Source: a virus. Taken from it: 31,909 bases of DNA. Numbering within the stretch: position 1 is the stretch's first letter; each line of letters starts with the position of its first letter. Shown here piece after piece: positions 12,943 through 21,896 of the stretch. Made by a program: the position numbers and the translations under genes. The notes under the pieces were generated by a model, which saw only the letters and a list, made by a program, of their open reading frames with translations, made no database searches and was not told where the DNA came from. The stretch covers positions 1-31,909 of the IMG/VR virus record IMGVR_UViG_3300009177_000087; one strand, 5' to 3'.

Positions 12943-15263
12943 AGTCCTAGATTTCGGAGAATCTTGTATAAGTTGGTAACGTTTTTAGGGTCCACGGCTG
13001 GAGCGGCGGGGGTTCGTTTCTTGATCAGGTCCATCATTTCGTTGGTCAGCTTCTTTGCGCCACGGTCTGCCACGCTGCGACCGTACATGCCAAGTGCCGG
13101 GATGCCGGGGAACGTCGCCAACCCTACCAACGGATTCATGGCATAGGCGAGGGACATACCGCCGATACCGGACGATATAACGCTGGGAAGTGAAGCCAAG
13201 TGCCCAGCAAATCGAGCCCCCTTCATGGCGGGGTCGCCCTTATTAATCCTCTGGAGCGCGTCCAACTCTTCGGACGAAAGATGCTCTACCACGCGCCGGT
13301 CGTTTAGCAGACCCTCTACCTGAGTACCTATCGCTTTATCGAAACCGTGACTATTGGGTCCCGCCGCGTGGACTTGCGCCCGCTTAATGGCTTCCTCTAC
13401 CCTACCCTCCGCTATCGCACGCAATTCCTCCGGGGTGGCTTGTCGCTTTTGCTGAGCGCGCTCTTTCTCGCGTTCTGCCTTGGATTTGCCGGTCTTCGCA
13501 CCCGCCGTACCTTCGATGATAGTGGCCTTGGGGTTCGGGGTCTTGGTTCCAGGCTTGGCTTTATTTAGTTGTGGCTGGTTCGGTTCAACGGTACCCGCCG
13601 CCGCCTTTCGGGGAACAATGTCCAAAGGTGCGGCAGTAGCTTTGCCCTGAACAATACCCTTTGCTCGCAGATTTGCCGCGTGCGCCAGCTTGGCGTCTTT
13701 ATCCGCTTGTTCCAGAGCCGCCGCCGTCTTCGGATTCTTATCGGCAAGGAACCGCTGATGCGCCCTTGCAAGCCTCGCATCCGCGTCGTCGTATTTCTTC
13801 TGGGCGATGGCCTGCTCTTCCGGAGTACCGGCGGTTCCTTCTGCCCTTGGCCCCGGATCGGCCAGCACGCCTTTCGGCGCGGGGTCAGCGAAATTAGCGA
13901 TCCTGTCATCCAGTTCCTTCAACGTAGCCCCTAGGCGCTGCCTCTGCGATGCTGTTGCATTGCCCGCCGAAAGCTGGCGGTCAATTACCTCGCGCTGGGC
14001 TTGCAGGGATGCCAACGTCTGAACAGCCGGTTCCGCAGCCAGCGGACCAGCCGGAGCGACGGGTGGAGCAGCAGGAGGAGCCGCTTCGGCAACCGGAGCG
14101 ACGGGGGCAACTAGAGCCGCCGTAGGAGCCGAAGGAGCCGCCGAAAGTTTGTCGATAGTTTTGGTATGCCTGTCTATTGAATTGGTAAGGGCCGTCTTCT
14201 GGTGGGCGAGCGAATTTCTGCGGGCAAGCCCCAGATTCGGGTTTGCAAGCTCTGCATCCACGTCAGCCAGAGCCTTCTGGGACCGTACCAAACCGGCCTT
14301 CGCGTCGGTTAGCCGTTTTGGCTCGGCTTTCGGTGCGACCAGAGGGCCTGCCGGAACGGCCGCAGGAGCCACAGGAGGCGCGACGGGCGGCATAGCCGGA
14401 GCGCCCTGAGCCAGCGGACCAGCGGGCGGAGGCGGGGCTACGGGAGGGGCAGCAGGAGGGGCTGCAGGAGGCGGTAACGGAATGACGTCGAGCGGCCCCG
14501 GCCTCTCTTCGGGGACCGCCATTGCAGGCATGTTCGCTTCTTCCCCGATCTTTACTCCAGCTTTCTCAACATTGGACGGAGTCGGAGCACCCGGATCGAC
14601 GGGGCGAACCCTCGGGCCTTTCAGCCCAATGGCATCGGCGGCGCTCTTAGCGCCTCGCGACATTCTACCACCTAGCTGTTCATCCAGCCACCTTGCCGCT
14701 CCCGGAATAGCACCGATGGCTTGGGCTATTGCGTGACCGCCCGCGCCGAAAGCACCGCCAACAGCCGCGCCCTGTTGCACATCATCGCCATGCATTGCAG
14801 CATCGGCCGCGCCGTAACCAGCGTTCTCCAAGGCGGATGTTATCAACCCGGCAATGAACTTGACATCTTTCGGTCCACCGAGCCACTTGGTAACCCTTGG
14901 AACAGCGGTGGGAAGCAGCGGAGCCGTGCCGATCGCCCCGAGCACGTCCATTTCCGTTCCACCGCCGACTTCCATCCTTCTCTTTTCGGTCTCATATTTT
15001 TCAGCCTCATAGCCTTTGGAACCGGGCATCGCCGAAGCGAATCGGTCGCCAAGACCGAAAGCAGAGTCAGCCAGAATGCGCCCCGCGGAGTCTACGGAAC
15101 TGAGCAGCCTTTGCCCGAGCGGCAGATGCAGATGCTGCTGGCGAACGATACCCGCTATCTGAGCTTGGAGCGCGTCGTAGGACTCGGCCTGAGTTTCGCC
15201 GGGGGCGTCGTACGTGTCCCCGTTCGGCATCTCCCAACGCCAATACTTGGGTTCTTCGGCCAT
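12939..15263 (-). CDS. Large Ala/Pro-rich internal virion protein (putative ejection protein)
   Basis: A 774-residue protein. The N-terminus is aromatic (YWRWEMPNGDTYDAPGE). Next is a glycine/alanine-rich amphipathic stretch (around 150-200). Long Pro-Ala linkers lie near 250-310 and 375-410, separated by charged coiled-coil segments. Near the C-terminus there is a hydrophobic region (YAMNPLVGLATFPGIPALG) and a basic helix. This composition and its place at the 3' end of the virion operon match ejected internal proteins of podoviruses. ATG 15263 follows GGGAGAG and overlaps the upstream stop. No catalytic motif seen. Confidence 0.7.
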   Translation of the reverse strand: MAEEPKYWRWEMPNGDTYDAPGETQAESYDALQAQIAGIVRQQHLHLPLGQRLLSSVDSAGRILADSAFGLGDRFASAMPGSKGYEAEKYETEKRRMEVGGGTEMDVLGAIGTAPLLPTAVPRVTKWLGGPKDVKFIAGLITSALENAGYGAADAAMHGDDVQQGAAVGGAFGAGGHAIAQAIGAIPGAARWLDEQLGGRMSRGAKSAADAIGLKGPRVRPVDPGAPTPSNVEKAGVKIGEEANMPAMAVPEERPGPLDVIPLPPPAAPPAAPPVAPPPPAGPLAQGAPAMPPVAPPVAPAAVPAGPLVAPKAEPKRLTDAKAGLVRSQKALADVDAELANPNLGLARRNSLAHQKTALTNSIDRHTKTIDKLSAAPSAPTAALVAPVAPVAEAAPPAAPPVAPAGPLAAEPAVQTLASLQAQREVIDRQLSAGNATASQRQRLGATLKELDDRIANFADPAPKGVLADPGPRAEGTAGTPEEQAIAQKKYDDADARLARAHQRFLADKNPKTAAALEQADKDAKLAHAANLRAKGIVQGKATAAPLDIVPRKAAAGTVEPNQPQLNKAKPGTKTPNPKATIIEGTAGAKTGKSKAEREKERAQQKRQATPEELRAIAEGRVEEAIKRAQVHAAGPNSHGFDKAIGTQVEGLLNDRRVVEHLSSEELDALQRINKGDPAMKGARFAGHLASLPSVISSGIGGMSLAYAMNPLVGLATFPGIPALGMYGRSVADRGAKKLTNEMMDLIKKRTPAAPAVDPKNVTNLYKILRNLGL

Positions 15264-17389
15264 TACTTCTCTCCCGGCTTAACGGGGCGAACCTTGAGGC
15301 CCTTGTAGGTGCCCGTTGGTTCACCAGTATCGGACACCGCCTCTTCCATCGCCGCGTCAATTTCATCGTAGGTAGGAATACGATACCCGTTGCTCTTTGC
15401 GTCTGGTGATTTTGGATCGTAGACACCGTTCACCATTAACTCGCGGGCTGCCTTATATTGTACCAAGTTGCGTCGAAGAACCTGATCATTGTCCCACTGG
15501 TCCAGCGAACCTAAGGCCCGCTTTAGCAACAAGGCATCAGAATCAGTGACGTTGCCCAGAGCGCCACCGGTATCTGAAGCCTGCCGCATTTCATTGAGAG
15601 ACTCAATGGAAGTGGACGAGTTGATGACGCCTAGATTGTTTGCCAACGTGCGCTGTGAACCGCCCGGCTTCCAGTTAAGAGCCGCGCCCCAACCGGTAAC
15701 ACCTAGCCACGAGTGTTTATTTTCGTCGATGGCTCGAATGGCATCATCGACAGCGCGGTTGATAATCCTAAACTTAACGCGCTTATTGACGCCGGTGTTT
15801 TCTTTCTTCGACTCCGCCAGCGCAGCCTTAACCTCGTCATCACCCGTCTTCTGTTGGACAGCCAGAGTGTCGGCCGCAGTCTTGGCGGTTTCAGCCTTGG
15901 TTTTGGCTTCATCTAGAGCAGCAGGACCGGTTTCGCCGCCGATCTTGCGAGTAATAACAGTCCCATCCGGGTTGCGTAATGGTTCCAGAGTGTCGGGATC
16001 GGTAACTACTTCATAGCCTTCTTGAACCTTGCCACCAACTCCACCAGCTCCGCCAGCACCCACCGAAATAGAGGTACCACCGAAAGCACCTATCTTTACC
16101 AGCTGGGCTGGGGACAGAGGCTTGAGGCCACGCTTCGCGCGATCGGCATTTACAAGTTCCGTGATAGCCTTCTCTTTCTCCAGCGGGTCTTTCGGCGCGG
16201 TCGTAGCGAGTATCTGCCCATTGTCGATGCGCTTTCCGGAGTCCTTTTCAACCAGCACCTTGCTGCCGTCTGCCTGTTCAACATATATCGTATCAGGCAC
16301 TTTCTTCGGCGAAAGGGTCTTAACCAGAGCACCGGTATCCTTATCAATTAACATCTGGGTGCCGTCTGCCGCCGTCACAACCTCATTGTTCGGCTTAGAA
16401 GCCTCCTTAACGAATTCGTCGAGAGCGTCCGTCTCATTGAGATAAGTAGCGGCTGCTTCGGTGATACCAAACTGCTTCTGAATGAGTGGCAGATACTGCT
16501 CACGAAGCTTCTTGGACGCAGCCTTAGCCGCCGCCTCATCCTGCTTAATCTTCAGTTCGCCCTCTTGGACCGAAAGGCCACCCTCCGAAACCTTCTGAGC
16601 CCGCTCTTTCAGAGCCTGATCAGCCGGAGCGTTCTTAATATCCAGTTGTAGCTTCTTTTCGGCGAGGGTTGGTCCCGTAAACACGATGGGCTTACCATCC
16701 TTACTGCCAACCGGCACCTTACTAACCTTGTCTACGAGTATGTGATTTCCATCGCCCGCGTCGATGAACTCCGTTTCAGGCGGGTTGTCTGGGGAAATTT
16801 GGTGAATAATGTGTCCGTCGCGCGTGTCGATAAGCATCTGTCCTTGACGGCCGGACTGAACCACTTGCGTGTGCGGCTTCGCCATCTCCTGAATAACAGT
16901 ATCAAGCCCGCCCGTGCGATCCAGATACTCAAGGGTAGCGGGGTCAAGGCCGTATTGCTTGCCCAACGCTGGAAGCTGCGACGCACGAGCAGCACGATCC
17001 GTTTGTTCCTGCTGCATCTTCTGCAGAGCAATGAGATTGTCCATGCTCATTCCACCCGCGCCGGAACCAGCGCCACCCTTGCCGATGGTTGCAAGCAAAG
17101 CATCACGGTTGTCCTGATACGGCGAAAGACCAGCAGCAATCATCGTCGCGCCGCGCTGGAAAGCTGCCGTTCGCTGGCTCTGCTCCATCAGCTTTGTGTA
17201 CATCGCCACAAGGTCTGGAGGCGACTGATAAGCCTGTGGTTGCGCCGGAGGAGCAGCTGGAGGAGCGCCGCCATCGGTAGGAACAGCACCAACCGGAGGA
17301 ACAGCACCAGACGCAGCCTTTATCGCATCGGGGGTTAGTTTGCCCCCGCTCATCAATGTCTGCATCAGCGCGCCAATGTTAAAGGCCAT
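15263..17389 (-). CDS. Large internal virion protein with duplicated module
   Basis: A 708-residue protein. Pro/Ala-rich spacers occupy residues 30-55. Two copies of a ~90-residue unit lie at roughly 139-229 and 300-388, each with a helix ending near KPHT/KPNN followed by QMLID, an ISP/LSP turn and ILVDK/VLVEK. The remainder is helical, charged and Ala-rich. I take ATG 17389 rather than GTG 17392 because AGGACA is better spaced and it overlaps the upstream TGA. Likely a structural or ejected protein of the inner tail/core; no enzyme motif recognised. Confidence 0.7.
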   Translation of the reverse strand: MAFNIGALMQTLMSGGKLTPDAIKAASGAVPPVGAVPTDGGAPPAAPPAQPQAYQSPPDLVAMYTKLMEQSQRTAAFQRGATMIAAGLSPYQDNRDALLATIGKGGAGSGAGGMSMDNLIALQKMQQEQTDRAARASQLPALGKQYGLDPATLEYLDRTGGLDTVIQEMAKPHTQVVQSGRQGQMLIDTRDGHIIHQISPDNPPETEFIDAGDGNHILVDKVSKVPVGSKDGKPIVFTGPTLAEKKLQLDIKNAPADQALKERAQKVSEGGLSVQEGELKIKQDEAAAKAASKKLREQYLPLIQKQFGITEAAATYLNETDALDEFVKEASKPNNEVVTAADGTQMLIDKDTGALVKTLSPKKVPDTIYVEQADGSKVLVEKDSGKRIDNGQILATTAPKDPLEKEKAITELVNADRAKRGLKPLSPAQLVKIGAFGGTSISVGAGGAGGVGGKVQEGYEVVTDPDTLEPLRNPDGTVITRKIGGETGPAALDEAKTKAETAKTAADTLAVQQKTGDDEVKAALAESKKENTGVNKRVKFRIINRAVDDAIRAIDENKHSWLGVTGWGAALNWKPGGSQRTLANNLGVINSSTSIESLNEMRQASDTGGALGNVTDSDALLLKRALGSLDQWDNDQVLRRNLVQYKAARELMVNGVYDPKSPDAKSNGYRIPTYDEIDAAMEEAVSDTGEPTGTYKGLKVRPVKPGEK

Positions 17390-18096
17390 CACTGTTGTCC
17401 TGTTAGACTAAGACCATACCGCTTTCGGCGACTATCCAGTAGAGTAGCCATTAGGGCAGAAGCCCCGGCGCTCAAATCTGCGCCTCCGGAGCCCGCCGAA
17501 ATAGGGGCACCAACGGATTGAACCGGAGCCTGTTCCTCGGAGGTATTGACGTTGCCACCGATACCTTGCTGTATCATCTTCAAGCCCGCCGCCATCGGAT
17601 CAGAAGCAGCCGGAGCAGCCGGAGCCCCCGGAGTCGCGGTAAGCGTGGTGCCCACCGAACCGGGCTTAACGCCGCCGAGCGAGTTGACGAGCCACGCCGG
17701 GGCGTTTGCACCCCTTCCGCCCGCGCCCCAGACACCGGGCGTGTCGAACCCGACATGGAACGTGGTATTTCCCATATAGTCGGAGCCAGCGCCTATTCCT
17801 GCCGCCCCTCCTGCTTTAGATGCTTGCAAAAATGATTCAATGATCGGCAAATCATCCTTGTTCGTAAAGTCGAGCGCGCGTCCGCCCTTAATGAGCTGTA
17901 TATCTCCCGCGCCACCCAGATCATGGCGATGTGAACCGGTACGATGAGACCCAGACGCTTCCTGTCCGCCCGAGACAACCCGTACGGCATCGATCCCCGC
18001 CTTCTCTGCTGCTTGTTGATAAATACGTGTAAGCTCCGTCTTCAGCTGCTGATTACGGATGGAGCCTTGATTAGCGTAGAGTAGATTATACGCCAC
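17389..18096 (-). CDS. Virion-associated peptidase M15-like peptidoglycan hydrolase
   Basis: A 235-residue protein. The N-terminal domain shows a zinc-peptidase pattern: GSHRTGSHRHDLGGAGD with H58 and D65, and a later His in TTFHVGFD (H114), like M15 D,D-carboxypeptidases or endolysin peptidases. The second half is an Ala/Gly/Pro-rich linker ending in a basic LLDSRRKRYG tail that resembles the tail of the next upstream gene product. It probably cuts peptide bonds of peptidoglycan during DNA entry. The start is GTG 18096 with GGAGG five bases upstream. It overlaps the upstream gene by 11 bases. Confidence 0.7.
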   Translation of the reverse strand: MAYNLLYANQGSIRNQQLKTELTRIYQQAAEKAGIDAVRVVSGGQEASGSHRTGSHRHDLGGAGDIQLIKGGRALDFTNKDDLPIIESFLQASKAGGAAGIGAGSDYMGNTTFHVGFDTPGVWGAGGRGANAPAWLVNSLGGVKPGSVGTTLTATPGAPAAPAASDPMAAGLKMIQQGIGGNVNTSEEQAPVQSVGAPISAGSGGADLSAGASALMATLLDSRRKRYGLSLTGQQ

Positions 18097-18820
18097 CGGG
18101 GCCTCCGCTATCTAATGTAACACCCTGGTACCGTTTTCGGCGAGTCGCCATGAGAGCCGCCATCATTTGCGCCGCTGCCGACGCGCTCGGTATATTGGCG
18201 TCGACGCTGGAAGGTGTGAGCTGGTTCGCCGAAGGATCAGACTTAGACCGTGAACCGAGCGAAGCAGCGAAAGTACCGAGCCCCGCGAGGATGTCCGCGA
18301 GCTTGGAATTACCCGGAGCGGCTGCTGTGGTTCCCGGCCTAGTGGGGGGCAGCGGAACACCTGAGGCGTCTGGTGCTGATATTCCCGCACCGGGTCCATC
18401 AGCCGGAATTGGAAAAGCGGCCGCGCCCGTTCCACCATATCTTGCGGAATTTAGTGAGATACCTAGCGGCTTGGTCGCATCACTAAATCCGGCGTCTAAA
18501 GGAATCCTAACTCTCGCCGCGCCATGGAACGGTGCCCAACTTCGTTGGCGAGCAGCGGAGTCCAAAGCAAACTCAATGCCTGCCCTCCAGTCTTTTCGGG
18601 GGTCATAGTTGGACTTCAGCATCTCCTTGCCGAGCCCGCCCTCCACATTCAGCTGGAAAGCGCCATAAGATGGCTCGTAAGTGCCGTCTTTCCGTTTAAT
18701 GTTACTCCGCTGGAACGGGTCTGTAACCCCGCCCTCCGACATCGCTACTTGAACAGCGATGTCCGGATCGATGCCGCGAGCAGCTGCCGCCTTGCGGATG
18801 AAGTCTTCGATGTAGTTCAT
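18086..18820 (-). CDS. Virion-associated lysozyme-like transglycosylase
   Basis: A 244-residue protein. The first ~130 residues have a lytic-transglycosylase/lysozyme pattern: a helix with the probable catalytic Glu29 (VAMSEGG) and SYGAFQLN (51-58), as in SLT folds. A long Pro/Gly/Ala linker follows. The end ALMATRRKRYQG parallels the tail of the downstream M15-like protein. It likely cleaves the glycan backbone during genome delivery. ATG 18820 overlaps the stop of the ART-like gene (ATGA). The ribosome site is weak, so coupled translation is likely. Confidence 0.7.
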   Translation of the reverse strand: MNYIEDFIRKAAAARGIDPDIAVQVAMSEGGVTDPFQRSNIKRKDGTYEPSYGAFQLNVEGGLGKEMLKSNYDPRKDWRAGIEFALDSAARQRSWAPFHGAARVRIPLDAGFSDATKPLGISLNSARYGGTGAAAFPIPADGPGAGISAPDASGVPLPPTRPGTTAAAPGNSKLADILAGLGTFAASLGSRSKSDPSANQLTPSSVDANIPSASAAAQMMAALMATRRKRYQGVTLDSGGPGGV

Positions 18821-19800
18821 TTTTTTCTCATTAATTTTATGGTGTTCTTAGCCTGCTCTATCTTTGCCTTGTAGTATTCCGGCGGGAAATCCATAAACAT
18901 TCCCCCCTTCAAAATACGTTGATAGTTTTCCAGTTTCTTTTGCATTCGTTCAACGGACGGATGATATATCTCCTGCATGAACGCATCATCTGTTAATTTC
19001 TCGGTACCGACCGGCCCCAATTGGGTAGGCACATTTTCGGCGTTCGGTGAAACATAGTCCTTATTGCTAAGTACCCCGCGCAACTTACCCGCTTCTTGCG
19101 CAACTTCTGAGAACTTAGGAACAGCGCGAGAGGGATCCATTAACATTACCGCGTGATCGTACGGATCTTCTGAATATGGATTCCAGTGCGGGTATTTAAC
19201 TGAGTCATATCCAAAATCCTTAAAAGCATCTAGGGTTGGCTTCCCCTCTTTAAGACGGTTATAGATGTCCAACAAATCCGGATTATCAAAGGAAGAAAAG
19301 TACTCCAAGGTGTCCGCAACATGTACGGGATCGTTCCATTTTAATGGGTCTGCCGGGAAATCCAACTGCCTGCCCGGATCAGCGTACATCGGATAAGTAC
19401 GGGGACCGGCCAGCGTCATCCCTTTTGGCAATTTACCACGATCCTGCGCTAGAAGTAAATTTATGTCAGGGGTGTCATAGTTCATGCTGTAATAATCGGC
19501 TATATTGGGTGACGAGGTTAAATGTAGTCCTTCGTCGTACAAACTACCACCGGGCCGATCGTAGTTTACCCTCCTGTTGGTTCCATGGTACAACTCTTCC
19601 AACGGCGGCCCCGGCTTTGAAAAATCGGGATGTACACTTTCAGGAGCCACCGGCTTTGCGAGTACGCCCTTAACCGGCGACCTTCCAATAAGCTTAGCGC
19701 CACTTCCAGCAAGCGTCTTGCCTTCGGCCTTGAGCAGCCCGGTCCCAAGCTTCTCGTCCAGCGTACCAAGAATGCCCTTTATGAGCTTCTGACTAGCCAC
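18817..19800 (-). CDS. ART-like protein, third tandem paralogue
   Basis: A 327-residue protein. Residues 1-50 form a leader shared with two upstream paralogues (LIKGILG, LDEKLGTG, AGSGAKLIGRSP). The core then has YHGTNRR (H72), GLHLTSSPNIADYYS (91-105), PRTYPMYADPG and, near 220, FGYDSVKYPHWN...AVMLMDPSRAVPKF. This order resembles phage ADP-ribosyltransferase domains: YHGT, G-h-h-T plus Tyr, a PMY strand, then GYD and a MDPS strand at the position of the third catalytic residue. If active, it would transfer ADP-ribose from NAD to a host target. The start is GTG 19800 in a GTGGCTAG context shared by all three. The region is visibly richer in A+T. Confidence 0.6.
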   Translation of the reverse strand: MASQKLIKGILGTLDEKLGTGLLKAEGKTLAGSGAKLIGRSPVKGVLAKPVAPESVHPDFSKPGPPLEELYHGTNRRVNYDRPGGSLYDEGLHLTSSPNIADYYSMNYDTPDINLLLAQDRGKLPKGMTLAGPRTYPMYADPGRQLDFPADPLKWNDPVHVADTLEYFSSFDNPDLLDIYNRLKEGKPTLDAFKDFGYDSVKYPHWNPYSEDPYDHAVMLMDPSRAVPKFSEVAQEAGKLRGVLSNKDYVSPNAENVPTQLGPVGTEKLTDDAFMQEIYHPSVERMQKKLENYQRILKGGMFMDFPPEYYKAKIEQAKNTIKLMRKK

Positions 19801-19803
19801 TTG

Positions 19804-20976
19804 TTACTCTTCCGTTAGCTTTTTGAGTAGAGCTTTATACGCTTTCGTTTGGCCAAGAGCCTTATCGTTTATGTCCTGATCAACATGGAAATCTCCCGTC
19901 GCCCACGCTTGATCCGCCTTGTCTTTCAGTATTTTTTCTGCCTGAATACTTTCAGGAGTAGCCATCGCCGCGTGCTTATCCTTTAATTTTTGAATATTTT
20001 TTGCTAAGGCGGCCTTTTTGTTCGGCGGAAGCTGGCCATACTTGTACTCTAACTCCATGTGGTCAATTTCATTCATAAGTTTTCGCTGGGTCGGGTTCCA
20101 TAGCTCGTATAAAAATTCCTCGGGCGGCAACGCATGAACGCCCTCTGGTCCCAACACATCCGCAATATCCTGAGCGGTTATGTCGGGATACGCAATTTTT
20201 TCCGGGGCCAACACCCCTCTTACTTTTGCAGCTTGTTGACCGACTTCTGAATACTTTGGTACGGCTCGCGACGGGTCCAACAACATTAAAGCCTGTCCCG
20301 AATCCGTGTTGTCTATCGGGTTGTAATGTGGATACCCCACCGAATGGTAACCCAAATCCGTTAAGGTTGTGCCCACAGGCTTTCCGCCACGCATATCTTG
20401 TATTATTTTTTCATAGATGGGATCGTTAAGATAATTCCCCCAATCGGTTTTCGACCAATACCGCCTCTGTTCATCAATGGAATCCGCCACTTGCTCCGGG
20501 TCTACCCATTTTCCGGCGTCCGCCGGGAAATGAATCTTATTCCCAGGATCGGCATACATAGGATAAACACGCGGCCCCGCCAAGCTAAACTTTGGTACCT
20601 TATCAGTGGCCGCCGCTTTCAGCAAGTTTAAATCTGGCGTATCGTAGTTCAATGCATAAAAATCAGACACCATCGGGGTGCTCGTTAAGTGCAGCCCAAA
20701 ATCATCATAAAATCCAGCGCCGGGTCGGTCAAAATTTGCCCGTCTGTTCGTGCCGTGATACACTTCTTCCAACGGTGGTCCCGGCTTCAAGAAATCTGGG
20801 TGCACACTTTCAGGCAACGGCTCTGCAGGCTTCGCAAGAATGCCACGAACGGGGGACCTTCCAACAAGCTTCGCCCCACTTCCAGCAAGCGATCGGCCCT
20901 CGGCTTTAAACAAGCCGGTACCGAGCTTCTCGTCGAGTGCCCCGAGTATACCCTTAATGAGCTTAGTGCTAGCCAC
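19804..20976 (-). CDS. ART-like protein, second tandem paralogue
   Basis: A 390-residue paralogue, the longest of the three. It shares the N-terminal leader (LDEKLGTGLFKAEGRSL) and ART-like core: YHGTNRR (H74), FGLHLTSTPMVSDFYA (Y107), PRVYPMYADPG, then LGYHSVGYPHYN and ALMLLDPSRAVPKYSEVG. It has an extra C-terminal helical region of about 110 residues (LWNPTQRKLMNEID, NKKAALAKNIQKLKDKH). Start GTG 20976 overlaps the upstream TAG by one base, with AAGGG nearby. It is closer to the third paralogue than to the first. Function inferred as ADP-ribosyltransferase only from the motif order. Confidence 0.6.
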   Translation of the reverse strand: MASTKLIKGILGALDEKLGTGLFKAEGRSLAGSGAKLVGRSPVRGILAKPAEPLPESVHPDFLKPGPPLEEVYHGTNRRANFDRPGAGFYDDFGLHLTSTPMVSDFYALNYDTPDLNLLKAAATDKVPKFSLAGPRVYPMYADPGNKIHFPADAGKWVDPEQVADSIDEQRRYWSKTDWGNYLNDPIYEKIIQDMRGGKPVGTTLTDLGYHSVGYPHYNPIDNTDSGQALMLLDPSRAVPKYSEVGQQAAKVRGVLAPEKIAYPDITAQDIADVLGPEGVHALPPEEFLYELWNPTQRKLMNEIDHMELEYKYGQLPPNKKAALAKNIQKLKDKHAAMATPESIQAEKILKDKADQAWATGDFHVDQDINDKALGQTKAYKALLKKLTEE

Positions 20977-21896
20977 TATTTGCCCTTTTGTCTTTCTTCG
21001 AATATAAGATCGGCAATACGGTCGGCAAATCCTCCCCTCGCCGCTTCCTCCGACGACGGTTCTTGTAATGCGTACTTGATTAGCGTATCCATGTCCATAT
21101 CTGGGTAGCCAGCAAGTAGCTGGTGCATCATCGCTTTATCGTCCAAAGGCGGCCGATCCGTATCTAACCCCAACACCCCCCTAGCTTTCTTTGCTTGTTG
21201 TCCAATATCCGAAAATTCCGGAACGGCGCGACGGCGATCAAATAACATCAGCCCCTTACCTGTCGCCGGGGCATATCGAGGACGATCCCGATAAGGAGTG
21301 TCGTGTCCATACAACATAGAGTCATAGCCCGCATCACGGAGAGTTTTAACAACCGGCTTATCAAAAGCCAATTGTTGTAAAATGTAATCTATTTCGCGGG
21401 GCACTTCCATGTCTTGATAGTCTTCGTAAGCACGCATCGCTACTCGATAGGGATCATCCCAAGGACCATAATCTCGTTCAAACCCCGTAAAAGGCTTGCC
21501 CGGATCGACTAGCATTGGATAAACCCGAGGCCCCGCCGGTCCCTTTACCCTCTGAATGGGTTTGTCCAAATACGGATGAAGCGCGTAAACATCTGCAATA
21601 CCCGGTGAACCCGTTAAATGTAGCCCCTCATCCGCTAAATTGCCTTTCGGCCTATCAAAGGGGTATTTTCTATTAGATCCGTGAAGCATACGCCACAACG
21701 GGTCGCCAGTTTCTTTCAACAAATCCGGGTGCACAGTGTTAGGATTCAGTGGCTTCGCAAGAACTCCAGGGGGTGTTCTGCCAACAAGCTTCGCGCCGCT
21801 GGTCGCAAGCGATCGGCCCTCGGCCCCAAATATCTTTGTGCCCAGATTGTCTTCGAGGGCATTGAGTATGCCCTTGACGAGTCTCGTGCTAGCCAC
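20976..21896 (-). CDS. ART-like protein, first tandem paralogue
   Basis: A 306-residue paralogue, the most divergent. It keeps the leader (VKGILNALEDNLGTK, AEGRSLATSGAKLVGR) and the ART-like elements: LHGSNRK (H72), GLHLTGSPGIADVYAL (Y104), PRVYPMLVDPG, DAGYDSMLYGHD and KGLMLFDRRRAVPEFSDIG. The DPSR of the other copies has become DRRR, so one site residue may differ. The C-terminus is short and acidic. Its GTG start at 21896 is inside the last codons of the upstream gene, with no clear ribosome site, so expression is probably coupled. Confidence 0.6.
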   Translation of the reverse strand: MASTRLVKGILNALEDNLGTKIFGAEGRSLATSGAKLVGRTPPGVLAKPLNPNTVHPDLLKETGDPLWRMLHGSNRKYPFDRPKGNLADEGLHLTGSPGIADVYALHPYLDKPIQRVKGPAGPRVYPMLVDPGKPFTGFERDYGPWDDPYRVAMRAYEDYQDMEVPREIDYILQQLAFDKPVVKTLRDAGYDSMLYGHDTPYRDRPRYAPATGKGLMLFDRRRAVPEFSDIGQQAKKARGVLGLDTDRPPLDDKAMMHQLLAGYPDMDMDTLIKYALQEPSSEEAARGGFADRIADLIFEERQKGK

